Origin: Flavobacterium selenitireducens
GTDB taxonomy: Bacteria > Bacteroidota > Bacteroidia > Flavobacteriales > Flavobacteriaceae
Length of the DNA: 64,000 nucleotides
Assembly (NCBI RefSeq): GCF_014748335.1
Contig: NZ_JAAVIY010000004.1
Location: 1 to 64,000, forward strand
Reading direction: 5' to 3'
Positions 24,453-34,050 of the stretch are shown here, piece after piece. Position numbers and translations under genes: made by a program. The number at the start of each line of letters is the position of its first letter. The stretch's first letter is position 1. The notes below the pieces were generated by a model, which made no database searches, was not told the origin of the DNA, and saw nothing but the letters and a program-made list of their open reading frames with translations.

Positions 24453-26825
24453 TCAGAACATGCCGCCGCCCTGTTTAGTATTGTCTTCTCTCTGTTTTCT
24501 CTCCATGGCCCGATTTTTTCCGGCTCCGAATGCGTAGTTCATTCCTACGTAAACCGATTGGCTTTCCCAGGCGAACTGCCCCGTTTGCGGATACGGGTTG
24601 TCACTCGTGAACCGGAAGCGTTGGGTATGGAACATGTCGTTCCAGCGCACGCTTACCGTCAGTTTGTTGTCGAGCATGGAATAGCGGGCGCCCATATCGG
24701 CTTTCCACATCGAACGCGGATTCATCTGGATGCCTTCGGTTCCGCTTCGGTAAAACCCGAAAAGCAGGAAGCTCAATTGTTTGGTCGCCTTAAAATTGCT
24801 GTTCATCCGGGCGTTGAGCGCGGCAAACGTAACTTTTCTTGTATAAAGTTCGAATTCGTCCGTTTCACCAATCCGACGCGAAACCAAACCCTGTTGGTTG
24901 ATACTCGAAAAATCTACCGCCGGTTGGACGTCCCACCAACTGGTTATTTTGTAATTGGCCGAAATCTCGAAACCAAAAGCGGTGTTGTTGTCGAAATTGT
25001 CGTACGTCATGATTTGCTTATTCGGATTTTCGGGATCCGGATACAAAATACGGTTGATCTCATCCTGAATATTGCGCACGAAGACGCCCGTCGAAAGCGA
25101 ACCTTTCTCTAGTTTTCTCGTGTAATTGAGTTCCACTGAATTCGTAAATTGAGGATCGAGCTCAGGATTTCCGATTCCTGTCACAAGCGGCGTGGCAAAT
25201 TCCCTGATAGGGCTTGTCTGGTCGAGTCCCGGGCGGTCGACACGTCGGCTGTAACTCAACTGGAACATGTCTTTTTCGTTAGGGGAATACGTAGCCGATG
25301 CGGACGGATACAACGTGATATAATCGTCCTCATACGCCTTTTCGCGGTTCAGGATCGCCTCGACCTTATAGCTCTCGAAACGCGCTCCCAATTGATAGCT
25401 GAATTTTCCCAAACGCTGGCCGAACGTCGCGTAAGCCGAGTAAATATCGAAGTTGTAATAATAATAGGCACTGCTGAGGAAATTTGATTTGTAATCGTTC
25501 TGAGAACGGTTGAAACGAGCTTCGGCACCGAGTTCGAGCGTCGATTTTTCGCCTATAGGATTCACGAAATCCACGTTGACGGTCGTAAGCTGTCGGTGGT
25601 TGAGCGTCGCATCCTTGAATTGGAAATCGGGAATTTCTTCAGCATCATATTCTGTGTAGTAATCGGCATCCTGATCGCCTTTGGCCGCGTTGTGGTTCAA
25701 TTCGATGTCAAGCGTACGGCCTTCTTTGTCAAACAGCTTTTTGTAGGCGATGTTATACGCGCCTTCGTGGTTTTTGTCCCGGTAATCGGCTTGCTGAACC
25801 TGGGCTTCGAGCGCGTTGAACGAACTGATGTCGGTAACGATGGACGTTCCGCCGTTGTAAAAGTTCTGGTTGGTGTAAACCGAGATCGTGTTCTTATCGT
25901 TGAGGTAATAGTCGATCCCGAATTTCGCCAGGTTCGATCCGTTGCGGTTCTTTACCTCGAGTTGTTGGCGCGTGCCGTTGTCGAGCCTCCTGATGTCGCC
26001 CGTATTGGCATAATTCCCGAAGTGGTTCCCATAAGTTCCGAAGAAATTCACTTTCCCGGTGCGGTAATTCCAGTTCATCGAATTGTTGATCTTTGGCGTC
26101 CGGGCTACGGTCACGCCGGAATTGAGGCTGGCGTTGAATCCGTCGTTCGCGTTCTTGTGCAGCACGATGTTGATGATACCGGACATTCCTTCCGGATTGT
26201 ATTTGGCCGATGGGTTCGTGATGAGTTCGATCTTCTTGATCGATGTAGACGGAATTTGCTTGAGAAGCGTTGCGGCATCTGTATTCGTTGGGCGTCCGTC
26301 TACGAGAATTCTCACGTTTTCATTTCCCCTGAGCGATATTTTACCGTCCTGATCGACATTTACCGACGGAATGTTGTTCATGATTTCAGACGCCGTCGCT
26401 CCGGCCGTCGTAAGGTCTTTGCCTACGTTGATGACTTTGCGGTCGATTTTTTGTTCGATCGTCGAGCGTTCGGCCACAATGTTGACCTCCTTGAGCTGTA
26501 CGGCATCTTCAGAAAGTGAGATCGTGCCCAGTGCGACCTTCTGTCCGGCCGGTGGCGATACTTCCTGAGAGTGGGTTTTGTAGCCCATGAACTGCACTTC
26601 AAGTTGGTAGGTTTTGGGCTCGAGCTTCGGAATGTCGAAGTTTCCGGAATCGTCGGTAATGGCTCCGGTAGCGACTTTCCCGTCGAATTTCACGCTTACT
26701 GACACATAAGAAAGAGGCGCGCCCGTAGCCTTGTCGACTACTTTTCCGGTAATTCCGGCCGAATTTTGGGCGTGCGCGGAAAACAGGGTTGCTAAAAAGC
26801 AGACCAGTAACAGTTTGATTTTCAT
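24453..26825 (-). CDS. TonB-dependent receptor-like outer membrane protein
   Basis: A 790-residue outer-membrane protein. Order: signal peptide (ending FSAHAQ), a carboxypeptidase-like regulatory domain (SAGITGKVVDKATGAPLSYV), a plug-like region with LRGNENVRILVDGRPTN and KKIELITNPSAKYNPEGMSG, then a long beta-barrel ending GAGKNRAMERKQRED... with a Gln/Gly-rich tail lacking the usual terminal aromatic. It matches the outer-membrane beta-barrel family (OMP_b-brl_3 type) without SusD neighbours. The start is fixed at 26825 by the signal peptide; upstream codons to 27071 are not coding. Transported substrate unknown. A TACATTTG box lies 73 nt upstream. Confidence 0.9.
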   Translation of the reverse strand: MKIKLLLVCFLATLFSAHAQNSAGITGKVVDKATGAPLSYVSVSVKFDGKVATGAITDDSGNFDIPKLEPKTYQLEVQFMGYKTHSQEVSPPAGQKVALGTISLSEDAVQLKEVNIVAERSTIEQKIDRKVINVGKDLTTAGATASEIMNNIPSVNVDQDGKISLRGNENVRILVDGRPTNTDAATLLKQIPSTSIKKIELITNPSAKYNPEGMSGIINIVLHKNANDGFNASLNSGVTVARTPKINNSMNWNYRTGKVNFFGTYGNHFGNYANTGDIRRLDNGTRQQLEVKNRNGSNLAKFGIDYYLNDKNTISVYTNQNFYNGGTSIVTDISSFNALEAQVQQADYRDKNHEGAYNIAYKKLFDKEGRTLDIELNHNAAKGDQDADYYTEYDAEEIPDFQFKDATLNHRQLTTVNVDFVNPIGEKSTLELGAEARFNRSQNDYKSNFLSSAYYYYNFDIYSAYATFGQRLGKFSYQLGARFESYKVEAILNREKAYEDDYITLYPSASATYSPNEKDMFQLSYSRRVDRPGLDQTSPIREFATPLVTGIGNPELDPQFTNSVELNYTRKLEKGSLSTGVFVRNIQDEINRILYPDPENPNKQIMTYDNFDNNTAFGFEISANYKITSWWDVQPAVDFSSINQQGLVSRRIGETDEFELYTRKVTFAALNARMNSNFKATKQLSFLLFGFYRSGTEGIQMNPRSMWKADMGARYSMLDNKLTVSVRWNDMFHTQRFRFTSDNPYPQTGQFAWESQSVYVGMNYAFGAGKNRAMERKQREDNTKQGGGMF

Positions 26826-26898
26826 GATTCGTTTTGATTTGTACGGTGGCTTTTCGATAATTCGGATTCGCCTCCGGATGATTGATTGATTGATGATG

Positions 26899-26906
26899 CA
26901 AATGTA
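26899..26906 (-). promoter_or_regulatory. -7 promoter box for outer-membrane receptor
   Basis: Minus-strand TACATTTG, perfect TAnnTTTG, 73 nt before the ATG at 26825. It lies next to repeated GATTGATT units. No -33 element was convincing. Confidence 0.5.
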
Positions 26907-27029
26907 AACAGTAATCGAAATAGTTTGTATTACATAGTACCTTTTTTTACAAAGTTTAACATTTGTTTTGTTTTTTAGCCTTAGCCGCCGATAAGACTGA
27001 CGAGGCCGCGCGTTGTTACAGGGCAAAGC

Positions 27030-27061
27030 AAAAAAAAAGAGGCTTCTGCTCAAGAAGCCTC
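27030..27061 (-). terminator. Intrinsic terminator of large adhesin-like gene
   Basis: Minus-strand AGAGGCTTC and GAAGCCTCT pair perfectly (9 bp) around a 7-nt loop, followed by eight T, 26 nt after the stop. Confidence 0.9.
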
Positions 27062-27086
27062 TCCAATCCAATATGAGAAATTTTGT

Positions 27087-30000
27087 TTATCGTTTCATCG
27101 CAAAATGCGCGCGGAACTCTTTTTCCTGGCCGCCTTCGGTATAATTTACTGTAAACCAGTAATCTGTTGACGGCATAAGTTTGCCTTGGTACATTCCATC
27201 CCAACCCTGGCCGTTAGGCGTAATCTGGGTGATGAGTTTTCCGTAGCGGTCGAAAATGCTGATTTTGGAAGTCAGTTGGTCTTTGAGGTCTCTGATATTC
27301 CAGGTTTCATTATATCCGTCACCGTTAGGAGTAAAGAAATGCGGATAGTTCACGATCAACGCTTCTGTGCTGGCCGATCCGCAATCGTTTTTATCGCGAA
27401 CGGTAATGGTATGGGTTCCCGACGTTACGTTCTGGAAGACATTGCTGTCCTGCCATGAGCCTCCGTCAAGCGAGTATTCGTAATCCCCGGTTCCGACCGC
27501 CGTAACCGTAATGGTCATATTGTCGCTGAAATCGGGACTCGTCTGATACGTCACTACCGCCGGTTCTGAGCCTCTGACGGTCACGGTAACCGGCATCGAA
27601 ACGCAACCCGTGAAGTTGTTGATCGCGATCACGGTATAATCGCCTGGTTTTACAGCCGTGTAATTGCTTGTCGTGGCGATGACCTCACCCAAGTCGTTAA
27701 GCCATTGGAAACTGTGTTGCGAAGCGTTCAATCCGCTGTGGATCACATAAGGTCTGAGCATTGTCTCGGTTTCGGAATCGTAACACATGACGCCTCCCAC
27801 CGGCGTTGGTTCCGGCAATTTGTTTACGTGCAATGCTATCGAACGCGTGTCGAAACAGTTTGGTGCGAGGGCGTTGACCACCCTGGCGAAAACAGTCGTC
27901 ATTTGAGATGTCGTGACGGCGTTGGCTCCCGTTGTGGCGTCGGCCAGGTTTTCGTGATACGTAACCGAAAATTCCGTTCCCGTCTGGCTTCCCAATACTG
28001 TTGCGGTCAACGTGCCCAAATCGAAAGCGGTAATGCCGTCGTTCGTTCCGTCTTCATCGCACGTCACGGCTTGTCCGGCCGGAACAGCATGTGCGACAGG
28101 TTCCGGAACGATGGTCACATCAAACGAACTTTCGTCGGTACAGCTCGGATTGAACGGAGCATGGGCGAATACATAAATCGTCCCGGATTGGGAGACGCTC
28201 GTTCCGGCGTTCAAAAGCGTGCCCGTTCCGTTAGGTCCGGTGTAATAGCGTCCGACCGCAAGCGCAGGCAAAACGTAGTTCTGGCAAGACGTCACATCGG
28301 CAGGCTCGTCCACGTTGAAGATCGTCACGTTGAACGAAGTCTCGTTCCAGCAGTTCGGAGCCGTTCCTGTCTCCGAGTAAACATATAGCGTTTGGTTGGC
28401 AGTCAGGACGTCACCTGCATTCAAATGATCGCCCGTTTTTTGAGGCCCGGTGTAATAATCACCAAGTGCCAGCGCAGGTAATTCATAGGAATTACAAGTA
28501 AAAACGCTCGCGATCGGCGTCAATTGAGGCGTGTTGTTTATCGTGATCTGGAAAGTATTCTCATCGGTACAATTGATGCGTTCCCCTGATTCCGTATAGA
28601 TATAAAGCGTGGTCGAAGCCGAAATCACGTTGCCTGCGAAAAGCGCGTTCCCTTCCGGATTATTAGCCGGGCCGCCGGGATTCCTGAAATAGTTTCCGAC
28701 GGTAAGCGCCGGCAGTACAAAATTGTCGCAAGCCGTTACAGGAGCCGGAGCGTCGGCCTCGATCGAGAAAATGTTGATGTCGAAGCTGTTCTCTGCAGCA
28801 CAAAACGGTGCCTGGGTGCTTTGCGCATAAATGTAAATGGTCTGGGAGGTCGTGATGATCGTTCCCGCAGCAAGCATGTTCCCTGTTCCGCCTGGCCCGG
28901 TGTAATAATTTCCGACGCCCAAGGCGGTAAGTTCATAAGCGTTGCACACATCGATTTCCGAGCGGGAGTCGATTGGAGGCGCAGCACTGATCGTCACCGT
29001 GAAACTGTTCTGGTTGGTGCAGCTTGCGTTAAGTCGCTTGAAGATGTAGATGGTTTGCGTTGTAGAAATATAGTCTCCGGCGTGCAATTGCGTTCCCGAG
29101 CCGTTGTGGCCGGTAAAGTATTCGCCGTTTACCAATTGCGGCAACGTAAAGCCTCCGCATACGACCTGATTCGGTACAGAATCGATCTCCGGCTGGGAAA
29201 TATCGAGGTGGAACGAGCGGTTCGGATCGCAGTCGCTTCCGCCCGGTACATAGATATAAACCGTTTGCGGCGTCCCGATAACGGTTCCGGCGGCCAATAA
29301 AGTGCCGGTTCCGCCGGGTCCTGTATAATAATTTCCGATAGCCAAAGGAGGCAGCGCATAGCCCGCACATTGGTTTACATCGGCAGGAGTATCGATCCCT
29401 ATATGGACGGTAAAGCTATCTTCAGATGTACAGCTGAATTCAGAATTTCCGTTGAGGGCAAAAACATAAAACGTCGTCGTCGTCGTCACTTGCGTACCGG
29501 CGGCAACAGGCGTTCCCTGTCCACCTGGTTGCGTGTAATAATTTCCAACGGCAAGCGCAGGAAGCGTATACGAGGTGCAGTTGAACACGTTGCTGAAGTT
29601 CCCGACACTAGGCGCATCGATGATCGTCACGTCAAAATCGGTGTCGATGACGCAAAATGGCGCCACATCGGTCTGGAAAAAATAGTAAAGCGTTTGAGAT
29701 GCCGTAATGTGCGTGCCCGCCGGGATGGGATTTCCCTGACCTCCAGGCTGGGAGAAAAACGCTCCGTATTCCGGTGTTCCAACAGTAAAGCTGCCGCAAT
29801 AGGTACCATCGCTTGGTGACATCGTCAAAGGATCGACGATCGTCACTTTAAAACTCGATCCCGAGCTGCAATTTGGCGGCCCGCCTGGCTGGCTGAAGAT
29901 ATAAACGACCTGTGTTTCGGTGATGACATCCCCGGCGAACATTGGCGTTCCACCTCCATTTGGCTGGGTAAAGTAATTGCCGTTTTGGAGTGTCGGCAGT

Positions 30001-31682
30001 ACATACGATTCACAAACGATCACGTTCTGCATCTGATCTACAGGCGGAAGCGGGTTCACAAAAACCGTAAACGATGTGGTAGCGAAGCAATTCGCATCGG
30101 ACACGTTCTGGACGCGAACGTAGATCACCGTTCCGTTTGTAGCGGTTGCGTTCACACCGAACGGATTCGTTCCGGCGTTGGCGTCGGCTTGTGTCGGATG
30201 GTACGTGACCAGGTTCAGCGCAGGCGACTGGCCGTTGAGGATGCCCGCCGTTTGGTTGTTCACGTTGATGATAGCCGAATGTTGGGTAAACGAACGCTCG
30301 CAAGCCGTAATGTCCTGGGGCTGGGCGATGATAGGCCCGTTCGTGATCGACAACTGGAACGATTTTACCGTAAAGCATCCGGTAACAGGATTGTTGATTC
30401 GGACAAAAACCGTTTGGTTGCCCGGACTGGCGTAATTGGCTGCAAGTGGGCTTACGTTATTGTTCGCGTTGGCTTCCGAAGCAAAATAAGCAACCGTCGT
30501 TCCGGCCGGCAAACCAGCGGTAACGATAGGCGTGTTGAGCGCCAGGTTGTAGGTGTAGCTCCCCGATCCGTTATCGCATTTGTAAAGAGCGGTAGGGTTT
30601 GGCGTGATGAATTGCGGATAGAACTCAATATTGATGGAGTCCGAAGTGGCCTGGCAAGCGTTGTCTACCGGAGAATACGTAACGGTATAGTTTCCGGGCC
30701 CGGTAACGTTGATCGACGGCCCGGTCTCGCCTGAGAGCGCCTGGTTCCCTTTTTTCCAGGTAAACGTGTATTCCGCCGGATTCAATCCTGAACTTAGCGT
30801 ATAGGTCTGACCAAAACAGACAGCGGTGTGATTGGCCACGGTTAGGTCAAGGCCAAGCACCTGCTGTCCGATATTGAAACTGTCAGATGCGATGAAAATT
30901 GCCGAATCCGATTCGTTGTCGGTGCGGTCTGCAATTACGAGTTTAATGTGGTAAGGCGTGTTCGGGATCAACGTCGAGCTCGCGTTCATCAGGACGGTCT
31001 GTCCGTTGAAATTCGTGGCCGATGCCGCCGCAGCCGATCCTCCGTTGAATGAGCCAAAAAACTGGGCATTCGCCGACCCACAGGAAGAGTTGTACAAAAA
31101 GTCGCGAATCGTCACCACCGAAATCGGTACGTTGGTGTTGGGCACGACTGCGAGGTTCGTCGTAACTCCCGTGTTCATGTTCGTCAACAGGAAGGCGAAC
31201 GCATCCGAGAATTGGCATTGGAAATTTCCGTACTCCTCTGAGGCGAATACGAAATCGAAATTGAACTGGGGCGAAATGGGCGTAAAGTCGAATTCAAGAA
31301 CGGTAGCGTTGACGGAGCTCATGGCGATTCCGGCCTGGGCCAAAGTCGCTTCGAGATCGCTGTCTCCGGGCCAGTTCATGGCGCCGTCGTTGAGCATGGT
31401 CGTGTTCGGGCCCGCGGCGTTGAGCGCGTTACCCGTACTGAGTACGACTCCGGCCTGCATCGGGAAACCTGGATTGGCGTTTTGGAAGTAACCTATACCA
31501 TTCGTGGATCCGAAGTTGGATCCCGTCTTCCAGGTAATATTGTTGGCCTCAACGCAAGGAGAGTTGATCAGCACATTATTGACCAATTGGGGCACGGTAT
31601 GCGTGTTGGTATTCACCGAAATACTTTGGGCGAATACTGGCAAAGAAAATACAACAGTTAAACTGAGTAGGAATTTTTTCAT
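27087..31682 (-). CDS. T9SS type B cargo protein with nine repeats
   Basis: A 1531-residue secreted protein. Signal peptide ends near residue 18 (PVFAQ). Residues about 25-260 look like a choice-of-anchor L domain (FDFTPISPQFNFDFVFASEE, TFVKIN-type loops). Ig/PKD-like segments follow. Residues about 545-1190 hold nine ~70-residue repeats with consensus C-x-x-Y-LPAL-GNYYTGPGGTGT-L-AGT-ITTSQTIYIY and a second Cys. The C-terminal ~80 residues (FTPNGDGYNETWNI ... KISIFDRYGK) form a gliding-motility-type (CHU_C) type B sorting domain for type IX secretion. Likely surface adhesin or anchor. Single-gene operon with its own promoter and terminator. Ligand unknown. Confidence 0.92.
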   Translation of the reverse strand: MKKFLLSLTVVFSLPVFAQSISVNTNTHTVPQLVNNVLINSPCVEANNITWKTGSNFGSTNGIGYFQNANPGFPMQAGVVLSTGNALNAAGPNTTMLNDGAMNWPGDSDLEATLAQAGIAMSSVNATVLEFDFTPISPQFNFDFVFASEEYGNFQCQFSDAFAFLLTNMNTGVTTNLAVVPNTNVPISVVTIRDFLYNSSCGSANAQFFGSFNGGSAAAASATNFNGQTVLMNASSTLIPNTPYHIKLVIADRTDNESDSAIFIASDSFNIGQQVLGLDLTVANHTAVCFGQTYTLSSGLNPAEYTFTWKKGNQALSGETGPSINVTGPGNYTVTYSPVDNACQATSDSINIEFYPQFITPNPTALYKCDNGSGSYTYNLALNTPIVTAGLPAGTTVAYFASEANANNNVSPLAANYASPGNQTVFVRINNPVTGCFTVKSFQLSITNGPIIAQPQDITACERSFTQHSAIINVNNQTAGILNGQSPALNLVTYHPTQADANAGTNPFGVNATATNGTVIYVRVQNVSDANCFATTSFTVFVNPLPPVDQMQNVIVCESYVLPTLQNGNYFTQPNGGGTPMFAGDVITETQVVYIFSQPGGPPNCSSGSSFKVTIVDPLTMSPSDGTYCGSFTVGTPEYGAFFSQPGGQGNPIPAGTHITASQTLYYFFQTDVAPFCVIDTDFDVTIIDAPSVGNFSNVFNCTSYTLPALAVGNYYTQPGGQGTPVAAGTQVTTTTTFYVFALNGNSEFSCTSEDSFTVHIGIDTPADVNQCAGYALPPLAIGNYYTGPGGTGTLLAAGTVIGTPQTVYIYVPGGSDCDPNRSFHLDISQPEIDSVPNQVVCGGFTLPQLVNGEYFTGHNGSGTQLHAGDYISTTQTIYIFKRLNASCTNQNSFTVTISAAPPIDSRSEIDVCNAYELTALGVGNYYTGPGGTGNMLAAGTIITTSQTIYIYAQSTQAPFCAAENSFDINIFSIEADAPAPVTACDNFVLPALTVGNYFRNPGGPANNPEGNALFAGNVISASTTLYIYTESGERINCTDENTFQITINNTPQLTPIASVFTCNSYELPALALGDYYTGPQKTGDHLNAGDVLTANQTLYVYSETGTAPNCWNETSFNVTIFNVDEPADVTSCQNYVLPALAVGRYYTGPNGTGTLLNAGTSVSQSGTIYVFAHAPFNPSCTDESSFDVTIVPEPVAHAVPAGQAVTCDEDGTNDGITAFDLGTLTATVLGSQTGTEFSVTYHENLADATTGANAVTTSQMTTVFARVVNALAPNCFDTRSIALHVNKLPEPTPVGGVMCYDSETETMLRPYVIHSGLNASQHSFQWLNDLGEVIATTSNYTAVKPGDYTVIAINNFTGCVSMPVTVTVRGSEPAVVTYQTSPDFSDNMTITVTAVGTGDYEYSLDGGSWQDSNVFQNVTSGTHTITVRDKNDCGSASTEALIVNYPHFFTPNGDGYNETWNIRDLKDQLTSKISIFDRYGKLITQITPNGQGWDGMYQGKLMPSTDYWFTVNYTEGGQEKEFRAHFAMKR
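28110..30050 (-). repeat. Nine ~70-residue protein repeats
   Basis: The DNA encoding nine tandem repeats of about 210 bp within the large secreted protein. Units share GNYYTGPGG-type turns, AGTxITT and QTIYIY, each with two Cys, but differ in spacing (for example one has an insertion of NPEGN). Divergence between units argues for an old array with purifying pressure on the motif rather than a recent expansion. Confidence 0.8.
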
Positions 31683-31740
31683 AACATCAAGCTTTAGGGT
31701 CGCTTTTGAATGTTTTTATTTTTGTTTTATTTCGACAGGG

Positions 31741-31773
31741 CAAAGATGCGTTCGCATACCGATTAAAAGCAAA
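31741..31773 (-). promoter_or_regulatory. Promoter of large secreted protein gene
   Basis: Minus-strand CATCTTTG at 31741-31748 differs at one base from TAnnTTTG. A TTG (in a T-rich run) lies 21 nt upstream at 31770-31772, the expected spacing. The start is 58 nt downstream. Confidence 0.5.
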
Positions 31774-32097
31774 AAAACTCGATGAAATGCACTAAATTGT
31801 TATTTTAAGAGGAATAATTCTTACAAGATTATTGACCGTGAGTTGTTTTGGCGGGAAAATGGAAATGCCTGATTTCGTGCACATGACGCAAAATTCGAAT
31901 TTTTGCGATTCGTCAGTTTATGAGCGAAAACCTTTTCGCTATTCCGAATCGGTCGATTTACACAATTTTTTGACGACTTTACAGGAATCCCATGCGGCAA
32001 AATCGACCACGGGGCGGTTCGTCGGACCGGATCTCATAAAAGTGTAATATGTCGGGTGTTGGGCTGTTTTTATTCAGAATCCGATCGAATATTTAGC
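31774..32097. other. Intergenic gap without recognised gene
   Basis: Between the two divergent promoters. A 71-codon frame (31832-32047, plus) has no recognisable features or helix, and I do not call it. The DNA includes AT-rich stretches and a TTTTCGCTATTCCGAATCGG block but no visible repeat or hairpin. Confidence 0.5.
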
Positions 32098-32105
32098 TAT
32101 CTTTG
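32098..32105 (+). promoter_or_regulatory. -7 promoter box for argS
   Basis: TATCTTTG, a perfect TAnnTTTG, 23 nt before the argS ATG. No -33 TTG at normal distance was found. Confidence 0.6.
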
Positions 32106-32128
32106 CACGCCTAAAAAAACGAGTAACA

Positions 32129-33907
32129 ATGACACTACACGAAATCCTTTTGCCCGCCGTACAAAAAGCCGTCAGTACGCTTTATGGAGCCGCCGTCGAA
32201 CAGTTTGAGTTCCAGGCGACGCGACGCGATTTCGAAGGTGACATTACGCTCGTGATCTTTCCGTTGCTGAAGCAGGTCAAGGGCAACCCGGTACAAATCG
32301 GGAACGCGATCGGCGAATATCTCGCAACCAACGTCGCGGAGGTCAAAGCATTCAATGTGGTGGCCGGCTTTCTCAACATCGTCATCGCCGACGATTTCTA
32401 CCTCGATTTTTTCGCATCGGCAAAAGACGACGCTAAATATGGTTTCGTACCCGCGAAAGAAGACGGAAAAGCCGTCATGGTCGAATATTCGTCCCCAAAC
32501 ACGAACAAGCCGCTTCACCTGGGCCACGTCCGGAACAACCTTTTGGGCTATTCGGTTGCGGAGATCCTGAAAGCAGCCGGAAACAAGGTTTATAAAACGC
32601 AGATCATCAACGATCGCGGCATCCACATCTGTAAATCGATGATAGCCTGGCAAAAGTTCGGAAACGGTGAAACGCCCGAAACATCCGGTTTGAAAGGCGA
32701 TAAGTTGGTCGGGAAATACTATGTCGAATTCGACAAAGAATACAAAAAGCAGATAGAGACGTTGGTGTCGGACGGGAAAATCGAAGAAGAAGCCAAGAAG
32801 CAAGCGCCCATTCTCATCGAAGCCCAGGAAATGCTACGCGACTGGGAAGCCGGAAAATTGGAGGTCATCGCGCTTTGGGAAAAGATGAACCAATGGGTTT
32901 ACGACGGTTTTGGCCAGACGTATGAGAAGTTGGGCGTCGATTTCGACAAATATTATTATGAATCCGATACGTACCTTCTCGGAAAGGAAGTCGTGCAATT
33001 GGGGCTTGAAAAAGGCATTTTCGAACAAGATCCCGATGGTTCGGTCTGGATCGATCTAACCGAAGACGGACTCGACCGCAAAATCGTGCTGCGTTCTGAC
33101 GGAACGGCGGTTTATATGACGCAGGACATCGGCACGGCAATCCAGCGTGTCAAGGATTTTCCTGATGTAGGCGGAATGGTTTACACCGTCGGGAACGAAC
33201 AGGACTACCATTTCAAAGTGTTGTTCCTCATCCTGAAAAAACTTGGTTTCGACTGGACGGACAACCTGTTTCACTTGTCGTACGGAATGGTCGATTTGCC
33301 TTCCGGAAAGATGAAAAGCCGCGAAGGAACGGTCGTCGATGCGGACGATCTCATGGATGACATGACCGAAACGGCTCAAAAGATTTCTGAGGAACTCGGC
33401 AAGCTCGACGGCTATTCCGACGAGGAAAAACAAAAATTGTACACGACCATCGGTCTTGGCGCACTTAAATATTACATTCTCAAAGTCGATCCGAAGAAAC
33501 GCATTTTGTTCAATCCGGAGGAATCGGTCGATTTCGCAGGAAATACCGGGCCGTTCATCCAATATACATACGCGCGGATCCGCTCGATTCTCAGAAAGGC
33601 GGACTTCGATTTTTCGTCCGATGTCAACGGGTATGCGCTTCATGAAAAAGAAAAAGGATTGCTGAAACTGATCGCGACATTTCCAAACGTGATCCAGGAA
33701 GCGGCGAAGAATCACAGCCCGGCTTTGGTTGCCAATTTCACTTACGAACTGGTCAAGGAATACAATTCGTTTTACCAGTCCGTGCCGATTTTGGGCGCTG
33801 AAAACCAGACCGAAAAGATCTTCCGGACACAATTGTCAAAAAAAGTGGCGGACATCATCGAATCATCATTTTCCTTGTTAGGGATAGACGTTCCCGAAAG
33901 GATGTAA
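32129..33907 (+). CDS. argS: Arginyl-tRNA synthetase
   Basis: A 592-residue class I arginyl-tRNA synthetase, full length. The N-terminal Arg-tRS domain leads to the HIGH motif HLGH (His130, His133) in SSPNTNKPLHLGHVRN, the KMSK-loop region is GKMKSREGTVVDADDL, and the C-terminal anticodon-binding domain contains FAGNTGPFIQYTYARIRSIL and ends IDVPERM. It ligates arginine to tRNA-Arg in the cytosol. Single gene, promoter just upstream; the next gene starts 143 nt later with a GTG. Confidence 0.98.
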   Translation: MTLHEILLPAVQKAVSTLYGAAVEQFEFQATRRDFEGDITLVIFPLLKQVKGNPVQIGNAIGEYLATNVAEVKAFNVVAGFLNIVIADDFYLDFFASAKDDAKYGFVPAKEDGKAVMVEYSSPNTNKPLHLGHVRNNLLGYSVAEILKAAGNKVYKTQIINDRGIHICKSMIAWQKFGNGETPETSGLKGDKLVGKYYVEFDKEYKKQIETLVSDGKIEEEAKKQAPILIEAQEMLRDWEAGKLEVIALWEKMNQWVYDGFGQTYEKLGVDFDKYYYESDTYLLGKEVVQLGLEKGIFEQDPDGSVWIDLTEDGLDRKIVLRSDGTAVYMTQDIGTAIQRVKDFPDVGGMVYTVGNEQDYHFKVLFLILKKLGFDWTDNLFHLSYGMVDLPSGKMKSREGTVVDADDLMDDMTETAQKISEELGKLDGYSDEEKQKLYTTIGLGALKYYILKVDPKKRILFNPEESVDFAGNTGPFIQYTYARIRSILRKADFDFSSDVNGYALHEKEKGLLKLIATFPNVIQEAAKNHSPALVANFTYELVKEYNSFYQSVPILGAENQTEKIFRTQLSKKVADIIESSFSLLGIDVPERM

Positions 33908-33914
33908 AAGAAAG

Positions 33915-33956
33915 TTCGCGAATTTTGGGCTAACATTTCGGCTGTGAATTCGCGAA
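33915..33956. repeat. Inverted repeat after argS
   Basis: TTCGCGAATT and AATTCGCGAA are perfect 10-bp arms with a 22-nt spacer. No T-run follows, so it is a weak terminator or a protein-binding palindrome rather than a canonical terminator. It resembles the CCGCGAATT blocks in the repeats at the window start. Confidence 0.55.
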
Positions 33957-34050
33957 TTATGGAATGACTGAAAGTAGAACGTCAGGAGAATTTTTTGGCG
34001 ACAAATGGAATTTTAAAGTTTGCCGGGTTTGTTATAATTAGATAGAATAA

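Noticed and set aside
27705..28388. Plus-strand ORFs within the large repeat protein (27705-28388, 29985-30734)
   Set aside because: They are antisense shadows, Arg/Val/His-rich, with no motif; the minus strand has a continuous 1531-codon protein.
31832..32047. 71-codon plus-strand frame upstream of argS
   Set aside because: No motif, membrane helix or family; argS and its promoter lie just beyond.
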